Assembly: GCA_030647435.1 (NCBI GenBank)
Contig: JAUSJX010000115.1
Location: 27,757-91,756 of the forward strand
Direction: 5' to 3'
From: Candidatus Rokuibacteriota bacterium
GTDB taxonomy: Bacteria; Methylomirabilota; Methylomirabilia; Rokubacteriales; CSP1-6
DNA length: 64,000 nt
Shown here: positions 41,331-50,733 of the stretch, piece by piece
Layout: each line of letters starts with the position of its first letter
How positions within the stretch are numbered: the first letter of the stretch is position 1
Position numbers and translations under genes: made by a program
Notes under the pieces: generated by a model
Told to the model about the DNA's origin: nothing
The model's database searches: none
The model's input: only the letters and a program-made list of their open reading frames with translations

Positions 41331-42539
41331 TTATACCCCGCGCCGCCGCCAGAGGAGCGCGAGCGCCAGCACGAGGCAGAGCCCCGTGACGCCGCCCCAG
41401 AGACAGGCCGCGCCCACACCCCACTTCTCCGCCATTCCGCCCGCGAGCAGCGCGCCGAAAGGGTGCACGCCCACGAAGACCATCGCGTAGAGGCTCATCA
41501 CCCGCCCCCGGAGATGATCGGGCGCCGTCACCTGCACCGTGGTGTTGCAGCTCGCCATGAAGAAGATCTGGGCGAAACCCATGACGGCCAGCGCCGCTGC
41601 CGCGACCCAGAAGTGCCGCACGGCTCCCAGGCCGAGCAGCCCTGCCGCGGTCACGAGGGCCGCCGCGACGATGAGAACGAGCGGCGGTCGTGCTCGGGTC
41701 ATCGCGGCCAGGACGAGCGCCCCTGCCACGGCGCCTAAGCCGAGTGAAGCCATGAGGAGGCCGAAGCCGCGCGCGCCCTCGTGCAGCACGTCGCGGGCCA
41801 CGAGCGGCACGAGGACGTTGAAGTTGAGGACGAAGAGGCTCACGACGAGGAGCAAACCCAGGATGAGCCCGATGAGCGGCGTGGCGGCCGCGTACCGCAC
41901 GCCCTGGAGGATCTCCTGGCCCAGCGTGGCGGCCGCGCGGGGACGCGGCGCCCCCTCGTTGCGGATAGCGGCGAGCGCCACCAGCACCCCGAGGAAGCTC
42001 AGCCCGTTCAGGAGGAAGGCCGGCGCGACGCCGTACCGCGCGATGAGCAGGCCCGCGACGGCGGGGCCCACGACGCGCGCGCCGTTGAAGACGGTGGCGT
42101 TGAGGGCGATGGCGTTCATGAGATCGCCCTTGCCCACGAGCTCCCCGACGAAGGACTGCCGGGCCGGCAGGTCGAGCGTGTTGGCGACCCCGTAGAACGC
42201 GGCCAGCACGGCGACGTGCCAGAACTGGATCTGCCCCGTCCAGTCGAGCGCGGCCAGGGCCAGGGCCTGGAGCATGAGCGCGCCCTGCGTCAGCAGAAGG
42301 AGGCGCCGCTTGCGAACGCGGTCGGCGAGCGCGCCTGCGAGGAGGGAGAAAAACAGCATCGGGCCGAACTGCAGCGCGCTGATCACACCCAGCTTGAACG
42401 GCGAGCCCGTCAGCTCGAGCACGATCCAGACCTGCCCCACGCTCTGCATCCAGGTGCCGACGAGGGAGACGAGCTGACCGGACCAAAAGAGGCGGAAATC
42501 TCGGTGGCGGAACGCGCGGAGCCCGGCGGGCCAGGGCAT
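41331..42539 (-). CDS. MFS transporter (EntS/MFS_3-like exporter)
   Basis: Twelve-span major facilitator protein of 402 residues. It opens LRAFRHRDFRLFWSGQLVS and has the inter-span motif GALADRVRKRRLLL, both hallmarks of the MFS_3 group that includes enterobactin exporters. It is the first gene of the five-gene operon running down to the 2-hydroxyacid dehydrogenase. That suggests export of a product or uptake of a substrate for the pathway. Confidence 0.9.
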   Translation of the reverse strand: MPWPAGLRAFRHRDFRLFWSGQLVSLVGTWMQSVGQVWIVLELTGSPFKLGVISALQFGPMLFFSLLAGALADRVRKRRLLLLTQGALMLQALALAALDWTGQIQFWHVAVLAAFYGVANTLDLPARQSFVGELVGKGDLMNAIALNATVFNGARVVGPAVAGLLIARYGVAPAFLLNGLSFLGVLVALAAIRNEGAPRPRAAATLGQEILQGVRYAAATPLIGLILGLLLVVSLFVLNFNVLVPLVARDVLHEGARGFGLLMASLGLGAVAGALVLAAMTRARPPLVLIVAAALVTAAGLLGLGAVRHFWVAAAALAVMGFAQIFFMASCNTTVQVTAPDHLRGRVMSLYAMVFVGVHPFGALLAGGMAEKWGVGAACLWGGVTGLCLVLALALLWRRRGV

Positions 42540-42543
42540 CGTC

Positions 42544-42549
42544 TATACT
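42544..42549 (+). promoter_or_regulatory. Probable -10 element (TATACT) for the YqgE-like gene
   Basis: TATACT lies in the 48-base gap between the divergent MFS and YqgE-like genes, 38 bases before the GTG, with a GGAGG ribosome site (about 42575-42579) in between. Confidence 0.4.
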
Positions 42550-42587
42550 GTGCCACGAATCCAACTTCCGGGACGGAGGTGTGAGGC

Positions 42588-43214
42588 GTGTTCCTCGCGC
42601 GATCCTTGCTGTCCGCCGCAGTCGCCGCGGCCGTCGTGTTGGGCTCAGCACTCTGGGCCGCGGAGCCGGCCAGCACCCAGGCGCAGAACGCGGGTCTCGC
42701 CGGCCAGCTGCTCGTGGCCACGTCCGAGCTCGAGGACCCGCGCTTCACCCGGACGGTCATCTACATGGTCCGTCACGACGCCCGGACCGGCGCCATGGGA
42801 CTCGTCGTCAACCGCCAGCTGGGGGAGGTGCCCATGGCGGTCCTTCTCAAGCAGTCCGGCCTGCCTAGCGCAGGCGCCAAGGGATCGGTCAGGCTCCACG
42901 TGGGCGGCCCCGTGGAGGCAACGCGCATCGTCGTCCTGCACACCGACGACTACGCGGGGCCCGACACGGTCAAGGTCGCCAACGGCGTCGCCGTCACAGC
43001 CGAGCCCTCCATTCTCCAGTCCATCGCCGAGGGCAGGGGCCCGCGCCGCGCCCGCTTCACGCTGGGCTACGCCGGCTGGGCGCCGGGGCAGCTCGAGGCC
43101 GAGATGGAGGCGGGCTACTGGATCGTCGTGCCGTCCGACGACGCCATCGTCTTCGACGACGCCTACGAGACCAAGTGGGACCGGGCCATGGCCAGGCGGA
43201 GGATCAACCTCTAG
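42588..43214 (+). CDS. YqgE/AlgH-family protein with an N-terminal signal-like segment
   Basis: Family of unknown biochemical role (AlgH is named for an effect on alginate). The 208-residue protein has GLAGQLLVATSELEDPRF, TVIYMVRHDARTGAMGLVVNR, HVGGPVEATRIVVLHT and FTLGYAGWAPGQLEAEM, all standard YqgE segments. Unlike most YqgE proteins it begins with a hydrophobic signal-peptide-like stretch (residues 4-24, ending SALWA), which suggests that it is exported. GTG start. Confidence 0.88.
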   Translation: MFLARSLLSAAVAAAVVLGSALWAAEPASTQAQNAGLAGQLLVATSELEDPRFTRTVIYMVRHDARTGAMGLVVNRQLGEVPMAVLLKQSGLPSAGAKGSVRLHVGGPVEATRIVVLHTDDYAGPDTVKVANGVAVTAEPSILQSIAEGRGPRRARFTLGYAGWAPGQLEAEMEAGYWIVVPSDDAIVFDDAYETKWDRAMARRRINL

Positions 43215-43222
43215 CGCGCCGC

Positions 43223-44842
43223 TCAGTGGGCGGGCGGGGCGGTCGCGCGGTAGGTCGGCGCCGCGACGCCGTCGATCATCACGTTGACGCAGGCGGGCAG
43301 CCCCGAGGCGAGCGCCCGCTCGAGCGCGGGCCCGAGATCCTCCGGGCGCTCCACGTGCTCGCCGTGCCCGCCGAGTGCTGCAGCCACGAGGTCGTAGCGG
43401 GACGGGCGCAGCTCGCACGCCACCGCGCGCGCGGCGCCGTAGTGCTGGAGCTGCAGCTGGTGCTCGGCGTTCCAGCGCGCGTCGTTGCCCACCACGGCCA
43501 CGATGGGCAGACCCGCGCGCAAGGCGGTGTCGAGCTCGAAGGCGTGGAAGCCGAAGGTGCCGTCGCCGAGCGCCGCGATCACCGGCCGGTCGGGATGGCG
43601 GAGCCGGGCCCCGAGGGCCAGCGGAAGCGCGCTGCCGATCGAGCCCGAGAGACCGTTGATCAGGCGCGTCCCGGCCTCGCATCCGGCCTGGATCCACTGG
43701 CCGAACTCGCCGCCGTCGGCGACGAGGACGGCGCCGCGATCGAGCAGCGGTTGGATCTCCGCGCAGACGCGCAGCGGATGCATGGGCGTCCGTGACGACC
43801 GGCGAAGGCCCTCCCACTCTGCGGGCACCAAGGCTCGCGCCGCTGCGACTTCCTCGCCCCAGGCCCGCCAGCGCCCCGCGAGCGTCGCGGCGGCCGCCAG
43901 CTCCCCGGCGAGAAGCGCCGGGTCGGTGACGAGCCCCAAGCTGACGCGCCCGCTTCGGTCGAGCGCCTCGGCGTCCCAGTCGGCCTGGACGAAACGGCAC
44001 TCTGGGTCGAAGGGCGGCGCGCCGCCGAAGCGCACGGCGAAGTCGAGCCTCTTGCCGAGGAGCAGAACGAGGTCGGCCCGGCCGAGACAGCCGGTCGCCA
44101 TGTGAAGCCACGGGTCGTTGACGCCGCGCGGGCTCTCCATCGGGAGCGCCGGTATGCCGGTCGCTTCGGCGAGCCGTAGGACGGCGGCGCGGCGGGCGGG
44201 CCTCGCCATCGCGGGCCCGATCAGGATGAGCGGCCGGCGCGCCCCCTCGAGAAGCTCGAGGAGACGGCGCAGATCGGCCTCCGCGACCGACATTGAGCCG
44301 CGCGGCCCGGCGCCGAAGCCGGCGGCGCCTTCGTCTCCTACCGTCGCCTCGAGCAGATCGCCCGGCAGGCTCACGTGCACGGGGCCGGGCCGCGAGTGAA
44401 GCGCCAGGTCGAGCGCGAGGGTGATGTCCTCGCCGAGCCTCGCCGCGTCCTTGGCGACCCACGAGGCCTTGGTGACCGGAGCCGCGGCGCCCGCCTGGTC
44501 GATTTCCTGGAACGCGCCGCGGCCCGCCTGCGCGGCGGGCGCGTGTCCGCTCAGCAGCACGACGGGCGATTCCGCCATCAGCGCGCCGTAGAGCGCGGAG
44601 AGCGCGTTCATGTGGCCCGGCCCCGCCGTCACCAGCGCGACGCCGGGCTCTTCGCCGAGCCGCCCCCAGGCGTCGGCCATGTGCACGGCCGCGGCCTCGT
44701 GTCGCGTGTGGATGATGCGGATGTCCCGGCCGATGGTGGCGTCGTAGACGGAGAGGATCTGGTTGCCGGAGAGCGAGAAGAGGTGGCGCACGCCCGCTCC
44801 GGCGAGCGCGCCGACGACCAGGTCGGCCCCGCGCGCGGTCAT
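43223..44842 (-). CDS. Thiamine-pyrophosphate enzyme (acetolactate synthase/benzoylformate decarboxylase type)
   Basis: ThDP-dependent carboligase or decarboxylase. The 539-residue protein has the activating Glu49 in RHEAAAVHMADAWGR, VTAGPGHMNAL, and the C-terminal ThDP-Mg motif GDGTFGFHAFELDTA with VVGNDARWN at the expected spacing. Substrate unknown. It follows the D-threonine-aldolase-like gene by 7 bases and is the last gene of the run on this strand. Confidence 0.9.
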   Translation of the reverse strand: MTARGADLVVGALAGAGVRHLFSLSGNQILSVYDATIGRDIRIIHTRHEAAAVHMADAWGRLGEEPGVALVTAGPGHMNALSALYGALMAESPVVLLSGHAPAAQAGRGAFQEIDQAGAAAPVTKASWVAKDAARLGEDITLALDLALHSRPGPVHVSLPGDLLEATVGDEGAAGFGAGPRGSMSVAEADLRRLLELLEGARRPLILIGPAMARPARRAAVLRLAEATGIPALPMESPRGVNDPWLHMATGCLGRADLVLLLGKRLDFAVRFGGAPPFDPECRFVQADWDAEALDRSGRVSLGLVTDPALLAGELAAAATLAGRWRAWGEEVAAARALVPAEWEGLRRSSRTPMHPLRVCAEIQPLLDRGAVLVADGGEFGQWIQAGCEAGTRLINGLSGSIGSALPLALGARLRHPDRPVIAALGDGTFGFHAFELDTALRAGLPIVAVVGNDARWNAEHQLQLQHYGAARAVACELRPSRYDLVAAALGGHGEHVERPEDLGPALERALASGLPACVNVMIDGVAAPTYRATAPPAH

Positions 44843-44849
44843 GGGCGGC

Positions 44850-45911
44850 CTAGCGCACGCGGCCGCGCGCGGCGACCGGCCAGACCACCTCGACCGCCGC
44901 GCCGCGGACGCCGTACAGCTCGTCCACCATGTTGCTGACGACGCAGCAGTGGTTCGGCACGACGTGGACGATCTCGCCCACCTTCGGGCGCTCGGCGCAG
45001 GCCTGGAGATCCACGATGCCGTGCTCCTCCGAGAGATTGGCGACCACGGCCTCCGGGTACTCCATCACGTGACCGAAGCCCTTCTGACCGTACTGGTCGG
45101 AGGTCAGCACCTTCGTGCCGGCGTCCAGGATGGCGCGTCCGTCGGTGGGGCGGCTCACGACCGTGGCGCGCACGCGCATGGCGCAGTTGTCCCACGTCGC
45201 CGTCCCCGACGAGACGACCATGGCGTCGTTGAAGACGCAGGTGCCCGCGCGGTGCTCGGTCAGCATGGGAAAGTTCTGCGCCGTGAAGAGACCCGGCGTG
45301 CCGCCGCCCGAGACGACGGGCACCGGGATGCCCGCGCCCTTGAAGAGGCCGAGCGCTTGGGCGAAGAACTCGCGCGTCGTGGGCTCGCGGTTGGGAAATG
45401 TCATGAGGCCGCGGAACTGCATCTTGGGCAGGCGCGCGACCTGGCGCGCCAGGTCGAACGCTGCCTCCGGTGTCTGGACGCCCGTGCGGCCGAAGCCCGT
45501 GTCGCACTCGACCAGGAAGCGCACGTCGAGACCGTGGCGGACACCCGCCTCCGAGAGCTCCCGCGCAACTACATCATTGTCGAGGACCACGGTCAGCGCG
45601 GGCGCCCGCTTGATGAGCGCCATCAGGCGGTCGGTCTTGGCGCGGCCGAGGATGTTGTAGGTCAGCAGGATGTCGTCCGCCACGCCCGCGTCCACGAAGA
45701 CCTCGACCTCGCCGATCTTCTGGCAGGTGATGCCCATGGCGCCCGCCTGCATCTGGAGCTTTCCGATGGCGGGGATCTTGTGGGTCTTGATGTGCGGGCG
45801 GTTGCCGATGCCGTGCTTCGCCAGGTGCGCCTGCACCCGTCGGATGTTGTCTTCCATGATGTCGAGGCGGACGGTGACGGCGGGCGTGTCGAGGTCGTTG
45901 ACGGCGGTCAT
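44850..45911 (-). CDS. D-threonine-aldolase-like PLP enzyme (alanine-racemase fold)
   Basis: PLP-dependent, metal-activated aldolase or dehydratase acting on D-beta-hydroxy amino acids. The 353-residue protein starts LDTPAVTVRLDIMEDNI, has the PLP lysine in RPHIKTHKIP (39-48), GGGTPG for phosphate binding, and a C-terminal metal pair in VPNHCCVVSNM. The ATG at 45911 starts the domain. Coupling to a TPP enzyme suggests that an aldehyde or 2-oxoacid is passed on (inference). Confidence 0.88.
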   Translation of the reverse strand: MTAVNDLDTPAVTVRLDIMEDNIRRVQAHLAKHGIGNRPHIKTHKIPAIGKLQMQAGAMGITCQKIGEVEVFVDAGVADDILLTYNILGRAKTDRLMALIKRAPALTVVLDNDVVARELSEAGVRHGLDVRFLVECDTGFGRTGVQTPEAAFDLARQVARLPKMQFRGLMTFPNREPTTREFFAQALGLFKGAGIPVPVVSGGGTPGLFTAQNFPMLTEHRAGTCVFNDAMVVSSGTATWDNCAMRVRATVVSRPTDGRAILDAGTKVLTSDQYGQKGFGHVMEYPEAVVANLSEEHGIVDLQACAERPKVGEIVHVVPNHCCVVSNMVDELYGVRGAAVEVVWPVAARGRVR

Positions 45912-45957
45912 GCGCGGCTCTCCCATCGGGTGAGGGTAGGCGGCGGAGCGGGCGCTC

Positions 45958-46176
45958 TCAGACATGCGCGGTGCCGCCGTACTGGATGCCGAGGACATAG
46001 ATGACCTTGCCGAGCGCGATGAACTCCGCGAGGACCCACGTCAGCTCCAAGAGCTCGTCCTCGGTGAAGCGGGTGCGGAGATCCTCCCACAACGCGTCAT
46101 CCACGGTGTGGTGGTCGGCGCCGAGCCGGTCGGCGTAACGGAGCGCGGCCGGGTCGAGGAGCGGCAGTCGGGGCAT
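45958..46176 (-). CDS. Short carboxymuconolactone-decarboxylase-like (AhpD-like) protein, N-terminus missing
   Basis: The 72-residue protein matches only the end of the CMD/AhpD family: ALRYADRLGADHHTVDDALW and FTEDELLELTWVLAEFIALG. Family proteins are about 150-190 residues and carry a CxxC redox pair upstream, which is absent. The frame upstream of the ATG at 46176 is antisense-type sequence of the lipoprotein gene. So it is either a gene remnant or a small stand-alone domain. Confidence 0.6.
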   Translation of the reverse strand: MPRLPLLDPAALRYADRLGADHHTVDDALWEDLRTRFTEDELLELTWVLAEFIALGKVIYVLGIQYGGTAHV

Positions 46177-46192
46177 CGCGCGCAGGGCGGCG

Positions 46193-46558
46193 CTAGGGCG
46201 CCGTGACGGTGACGGCGCCGGCCGACGAGGTGATGGTGAAGTTGACGTCGCCCTGCTTGGCGTACTGGTACGGCGTGAAGCCGGTGGGCGGCGTCGGGAC
46301 CCTCCCCAGGAACGGCCCGCCGGTGACACCGGAGGCCGTCCGCGCCTCGGTCAGGTCCGCGACGGACCCGGGCAGCGCCCCGAAGGTCGCCTGGTACTGG
46401 CGGACGGCGCTCGCGATGGCCTGGGCGTCGTCGCGCGCCTTGGTGGCGCGCGCGGCGGGCAGGTCCTCGCTGATGCCCTTCTGCTCGCGCTCGCAGGCCC
46501 CGAGCCCCAGAGACAGCAGCGCGATCAGGACGACGGCCGCCTTCAGCATAGGCGTCAT
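46193..46558 (-). CDS. Lipoprotein with a pseudopilin (GspG)-like segment
   Basis: The 121-residue protein has a lipoprotein signal with lipobox LGAC (Cys at about residue 20). The following DDAQAIASAVRQYQATFGALPGSVADLT resembles the helix and loop of type II secretion pseudopilins (split here: DDAQAIASAVRQYQ, FGALPGS), and the tail has GGPFLGRVPTPPTG. Pseudopilins are not normally lipoproteins, so only the fold is shared. ATG at 46558 places the lipobox correctly; a GTG at 46612 overlapping the previous stop is possible. Confidence 0.6.
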   Translation of the reverse strand: MTPMLKAAVVLIALLSLGLGACEREQKGISEDLPAARATKARDDAQAIASAVRQYQATFGALPGSVADLTEARTASGVTGGPFLGRVPTPPTGFTPYQYAKQGDVNFTITSSAGAVTVTAP

Positions 46559-46608
46559 TATGCCAGAGCGCGCCGCGCGCAGCGGGTCGGCGATGCGCAG
46601 CGCGAGCG

Positions 46609-48102
46609 TCACCCCCTCCTCTGCTGGGCGACGGAGATCCCCGCCGCGCCCATCTCGATGAGCCTGCCGCCTTCGGACGCTGGGCGGAATTGCCGCAGCA
46701 GCTCCTCGCGACTCGTCCCCGGCGGATAGAAGTATTCCGCCCGCTCGGCGGAGAGCGCGTGGGAGGCGATGAGGCGGTTCTCCTGCGGGATGCCGGCCAT
46801 GCGCTCGGCGAGGAGCCAGGAGACGCCCGGGCCGAGCTTGAAGCCGGTGCCGCAGCCGCTGCCGGCATAGAAGACCGCGCCGCCCGTGCCCGGCACCAGG
46901 CCCTCGAAGGGCAATTCCTCCGGGTTCATGTAGTAGGCGCCGCCGGCGATGTCCGCGGGCGTCTTGCCGAGGTTGAGTCCCTGGGAGGACAGCACGGGGA
47001 AGTGAGGCATCACCTCCACCAGGGTCTCGATCATGACCTGGTCGAGCCCCACGCGCATGCCGCCGATCTCGCCGCCCCGCGGCCGGTAGTCGTCATGCTG
47101 GAGCTCCCGGTGGTGCGTCCCGAAGATGAGCCCGTCGCCCTCGGGCCGGAAGTAGATGTCGCGCCAGTGCGAGATAGTCGGCGCGTCGATCAGTTCGACC
47201 TCGCGGCGCGCGCCGTGCGGCCCCACGGCGTAGCGCCGCTGGGCAAATTTGTTGTCGGGCGAGTTCCGTATGTACGGCACCTGGTGGAAGCTGGTGAAGG
47301 TGGGCATCTCCCAGCCCGCCGCTCTCCGCACCAGCGCGGCGTTGCCGCGTCCCGCCGCCAGCACGATCCTGTCGGCCTTGAGCGTCTCGCGGGCGACGAC
47401 GTGGCGCTCGGCTCCGCGCTGGGACCAGCGCTCCAGCACGAGCCCGGTCACGCGCTCGCCCTCCCGGAGGAATTCGGCGACGGGGGAGTAGAGGCTGACG
47501 CAGACGCCCGCCTCGAGGCAGGCCTCGAAGAAGCCGGTGAGCGCCGTGCCGCCGTCGGCGAAGCCGCCCTCTTCGTCGGCCAGCACGTGGGTCGAGTCCT
47601 CCACGTCCATGATCCGCTCGAGGTTGCGGCGGCGGCCCGGTCCGAGCCGCGCGAGATAGTCCCCCATGCGGACCACTTCGAGGCGGCCACCGGCGCCCTC
47701 GGCGATCCTCGTAACTTCACCCAGGATGCCGGGCACGCCGGACTCGGACACGAAGCGCGCCCAGCCGGTGGGCACGAAGCCCAGGTGCACCGGCGCGCGG
47801 AGCCCCAGCCGCGCGACGGGATCGCGGTAAATCTCGCGCGCGAAGGCCGCCACGCGGACGACGTCGAGGTCGGAATAGGCGATGCGGATGATGCCGCCCG
47901 TGTTGACCGTGATGCACTCGCCGGGGACGGCGTTGTCCTCGAGGACGAGCACGCGCGCCCGCTGCTGCTTGGCGAGAAAATACGCCGCCGGCAGACCGTA
48001 GATTCCGGCGCCCACGACGATGACGTCCCAGGGCCCGGGCGGAACCCGCGCGTCCGCGCCCTGGAAGACCCGGCCGGCCGGCGCTCCGTCAGTACCGGGC
48101 AT
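46609..48102 (-). CDS. FAD-dependent oxidoreductase (DadA/glycine-oxidase type)
   Basis: Flavoenzyme oxidising an amine or amino acid. The 497-residue protein has the FAD Rossmann motif VIVVGAGIYGLPAAYFLA (27-44, with GAGIYG at 31-36), a mid-protein substrate domain and a closing FAD segment FYAGSGCGTGFKLGPG. It overlaps the preceding dihaem cytochrome gene by 14 bases, which suggests that electrons pass to a cytochrome and not to oxygen (inference). Confidence 0.87.
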   Translation of the reverse strand: MPGTDGAPAGRVFQGADARVPPGPWDVIVVGAGIYGLPAAYFLAKQQRARVLVLEDNAVPGECITVNTGGIIRIAYSDLDVVRVAAFAREIYRDPVARLGLRAPVHLGFVPTGWARFVSESGVPGILGEVTRIAEGAGGRLEVVRMGDYLARLGPGRRRNLERIMDVEDSTHVLADEEGGFADGGTALTGFFEACLEAGVCVSLYSPVAEFLREGERVTGLVLERWSQRGAERHVVARETLKADRIVLAAGRGNAALVRRAAGWEMPTFTSFHQVPYIRNSPDNKFAQRRYAVGPHGARREVELIDAPTISHWRDIYFRPEGDGLIFGTHHRELQHDDYRPRGGEIGGMRVGLDQVMIETLVEVMPHFPVLSSQGLNLGKTPADIAGGAYYMNPEELPFEGLVPGTGGAVFYAGSGCGTGFKLGPGVSWLLAERMAGIPQENRLIASHALSAERAEYFYPPGTSREELLRQFRPASEGGRLIEMGAAGISVAQQRRG

Positions 48103-48910
48103 CCCTGGGCTTGACTCGGTTGGGGGGCTTGTCTCTGTTGGGCCAGTCTCGGCTCTTCGCCTTGAAGTCGGGCCGCGGCCGGCGCGTGAAGTAGGCGGCG
48201 ACGTCGTATGCCTCCTGGTCGGTGAGCGCAGGGCCGCCCAGCGGCATCTTGGCCTTGACGAAGGCCGCGGCCGTGTCGAGGCGGGCCATGCCGGCGCCGA
48301 TGTTAAAGGAGCGAGGCCCCCACAGCGCGGGGAACACGGTGTAGCCGCCCGCGCCCATCACCCCCTGCCCCAAGACGCCGTGGCAGGCCGCGCATTTCGC
48401 GGCGTAGAGAATCCCGCCCTTGGCGGGATCGGCCGGACGCGAGGCTTCGACCGGCTTGAAGCCGCGGCCCTCGACGGAGACGCCCGTAGGCACGTCCTTC
48501 GACAGCCACCAGATAAAGGAGAGGAGGCCGCGCATCTCGGCAGAGTCGAGCAGCAGGGGCTTGCCGTTCATGGAGCGGCGGAAGCACTCGTTGATGCGGT
48601 CGGCGAGCGTGATGACACGGCCGCTCCGGGGGTCGTACTCGGGATAGACACCCCAGAGTCCGACCCAGGGCAAGGCGTTGGGCGCGCGGGCGCCCTTGAT
48701 GTGGCAGCTCGTGCAGTCGAGCCCGGCGCCCACGTTCGCCTTGGCGTAAGAAGACGTCCGCGTCGCGACCTTCTCGCCGTGGCGGATGGCCTCGCCCAAG
48801 GGCCCGAACGGAATCGCGACCGCGGCCGGCGGCGCGAAGGGCGCGTCGGCCCTGGCGGCGCCGGCGGATGCCACGAGCAGGGCGGCGGCGAGAGTGGCGC
48901 TGGCGCGCAC
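48089..48910 (-). CDS. Dihaem cytochrome c, TsdA (thiosulfate dehydrogenase)-like
   Basis: Periplasmic electron carrier or enzyme. Signal peptide to about ARA (residue 21). Haem sites are CTSCH (66-70) and CAACH (173-177). TsdA-type residues between them are YPEYDPRSGRVITLADRINECFRRSMNG: Cys109 lies 39 residues after His70, the same distance as the Cys haem ligand in characterised TsdA (shown here as INECFRRSMNG). The protein may therefore oxidise thiosulfate or use a Cys-ligated haem for another donor. Its gene overlaps the FAD oxidoreductase gene. Confidence 0.85.
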   Translation of the reverse strand: MRASATLAAALLVASAGAARADAPFAPPAAVAIPFGPLGEAIRHGEKVATRTSSYAKANVGAGLDCTSCHIKGARAPNALPWVGLWGVYPEYDPRSGRVITLADRINECFRRSMNGKPLLLDSAEMRGLLSFIWWLSKDVPTGVSVEGRGFKPVEASRPADPAKGGILYAAKCAACHGVLGQGVMGAGGYTVFPALWGPRSFNIGAGMARLDTAAAFVKAKMPLGGPALTDQEAYDVAAYFTRRPRPDFKAKSRDWPNRDKPPNRVKPRDARY

Positions 48911-48916
48911 GGCCGT

Positions 48917-49243
48917 CTACTTCATGGGCGAGTACGCCGTCGGCTTGAGGATCTGGGCCGTCAGCCGGCTGAGGAGCGGCCCGTTCTTCTCGGTCTCGGC
49001 GAACTTCGCGAGGCGCTCCGGGTCGGCGATGAAGGCGCCCCACTTCTTCTCGCGGTCCGCGAGGCTTTCGTAGGCCAGCATGTAGATCAACTGCTCGGAC
49101 GAGCCGCCGAGCTCGTTGGTCCAGAAGCCGACGACCTGGATGCCGTACTTCTTGAAGTAGCCCAGCGTGATGTCGACGAAGCGCCGGTTCAGGTCCGGCA
49201 GGCGCAGGGGCATGGCGTAGTACGTGCGGAGCTCGTACATCAT
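48917..49243 (-). CDS. NIPSNAP family protein
   Basis: Small dimeric alpha/beta-barrel protein of unknown role. The 108-residue protein opens MMYELRTYYAMPLRLPDLN and has GYFKKYGIQVVGFWTNELG and YMLAYESLADREKKWGAF, typical NIPSNAP patterns. It is the first gene of the minus-strand run, 6 bases before the TsdA-like cytochrome. Confidence 0.88.
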   Translation of the reverse strand: MMYELRTYYAMPLRLPDLNRRFVDITLGYFKKYGIQVVGFWTNELGGSSEQLIYMLAYESLADREKKWGAFIADPERLAKFAETEKNGPLLSRLTAQILKPTAYSPMK

Positions 49244-49371
49244 TGTAAAGGTCTCCTTGTCGGTGGGGTGTGCGCGGCAGGCCCGAATCTAGACGCGGGC
49301 CCACCCGCTGTCAATTGCTCATTTGCGTCCCCATTTACTTTGGGGGCCCGAAAGCATTATGGTACTGGACC

Positions 49372-50406
<1,035 letters not shown>

Positions 50407-50441
50407 GGCGGCGCCCAGGAGCGCCGAGCCAACAGGTCCGA

Positions 50442-50733
50442 CTACGGCAGGAGATCGGCAACCGGGATGTGGGAGCCGCGGGCAGCGAGAGGAGCCACGG
50501 ATCCCTCGGGTCCAATGGTCGTGACGGACTGGTAGCGCCAGCCGAAGGGTGCGGCCGGTTCCTGGCACCACCGCCACGTCGGGCTCGGGCTCGGACTCGG
50601 CGTCCAGCGCGATGGGCCCCTGAGCGCGCACCTCCCAGCCCGCGCCGAAGGCCGTCCGAAGCGCATCCTCCGCCAGCCAGATCGCGGTGAAATGGGCATG
50701 ATTGTCCTTGATGGTGAACTCTTTCGTTCCCAC
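50442..50733 (-). pseudogene. Degraded Uma2-family (DUF820) endonuclease-like gene
   Basis: Two separated pieces in different frames. First, HAHFTAIWLAEDALRTAFG and ALDAESEPEPDVAVVPGT (50733 to about 50560), the N-terminal half of Uma2 proteins; then, after a frame change, WRYQSVTTIGPEGSVAPLA and GSHIPVADLLP (to the stop at 50442), their C-terminus. About 90 central residues, including the catalytic E-x-K-type region, are missing. It is a deletion-frameshift remnant. Confidence 0.7.

Noticed and set aside
38390..41419. A continuous 1009-codon frame spanning the KAS III-like enzyme and the phosphotransferase region.
   Set aside because: The upstream part is the phosphotransferase gene in the wrong phase; the KAS III-like protein starts at 40249 where family-like sequence begins.
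42544..42587. A shared divergent operator between the MFS and YqgE-like genes.
   Set aside because: No inverted repeat or regulator gene is seen in the short gap.
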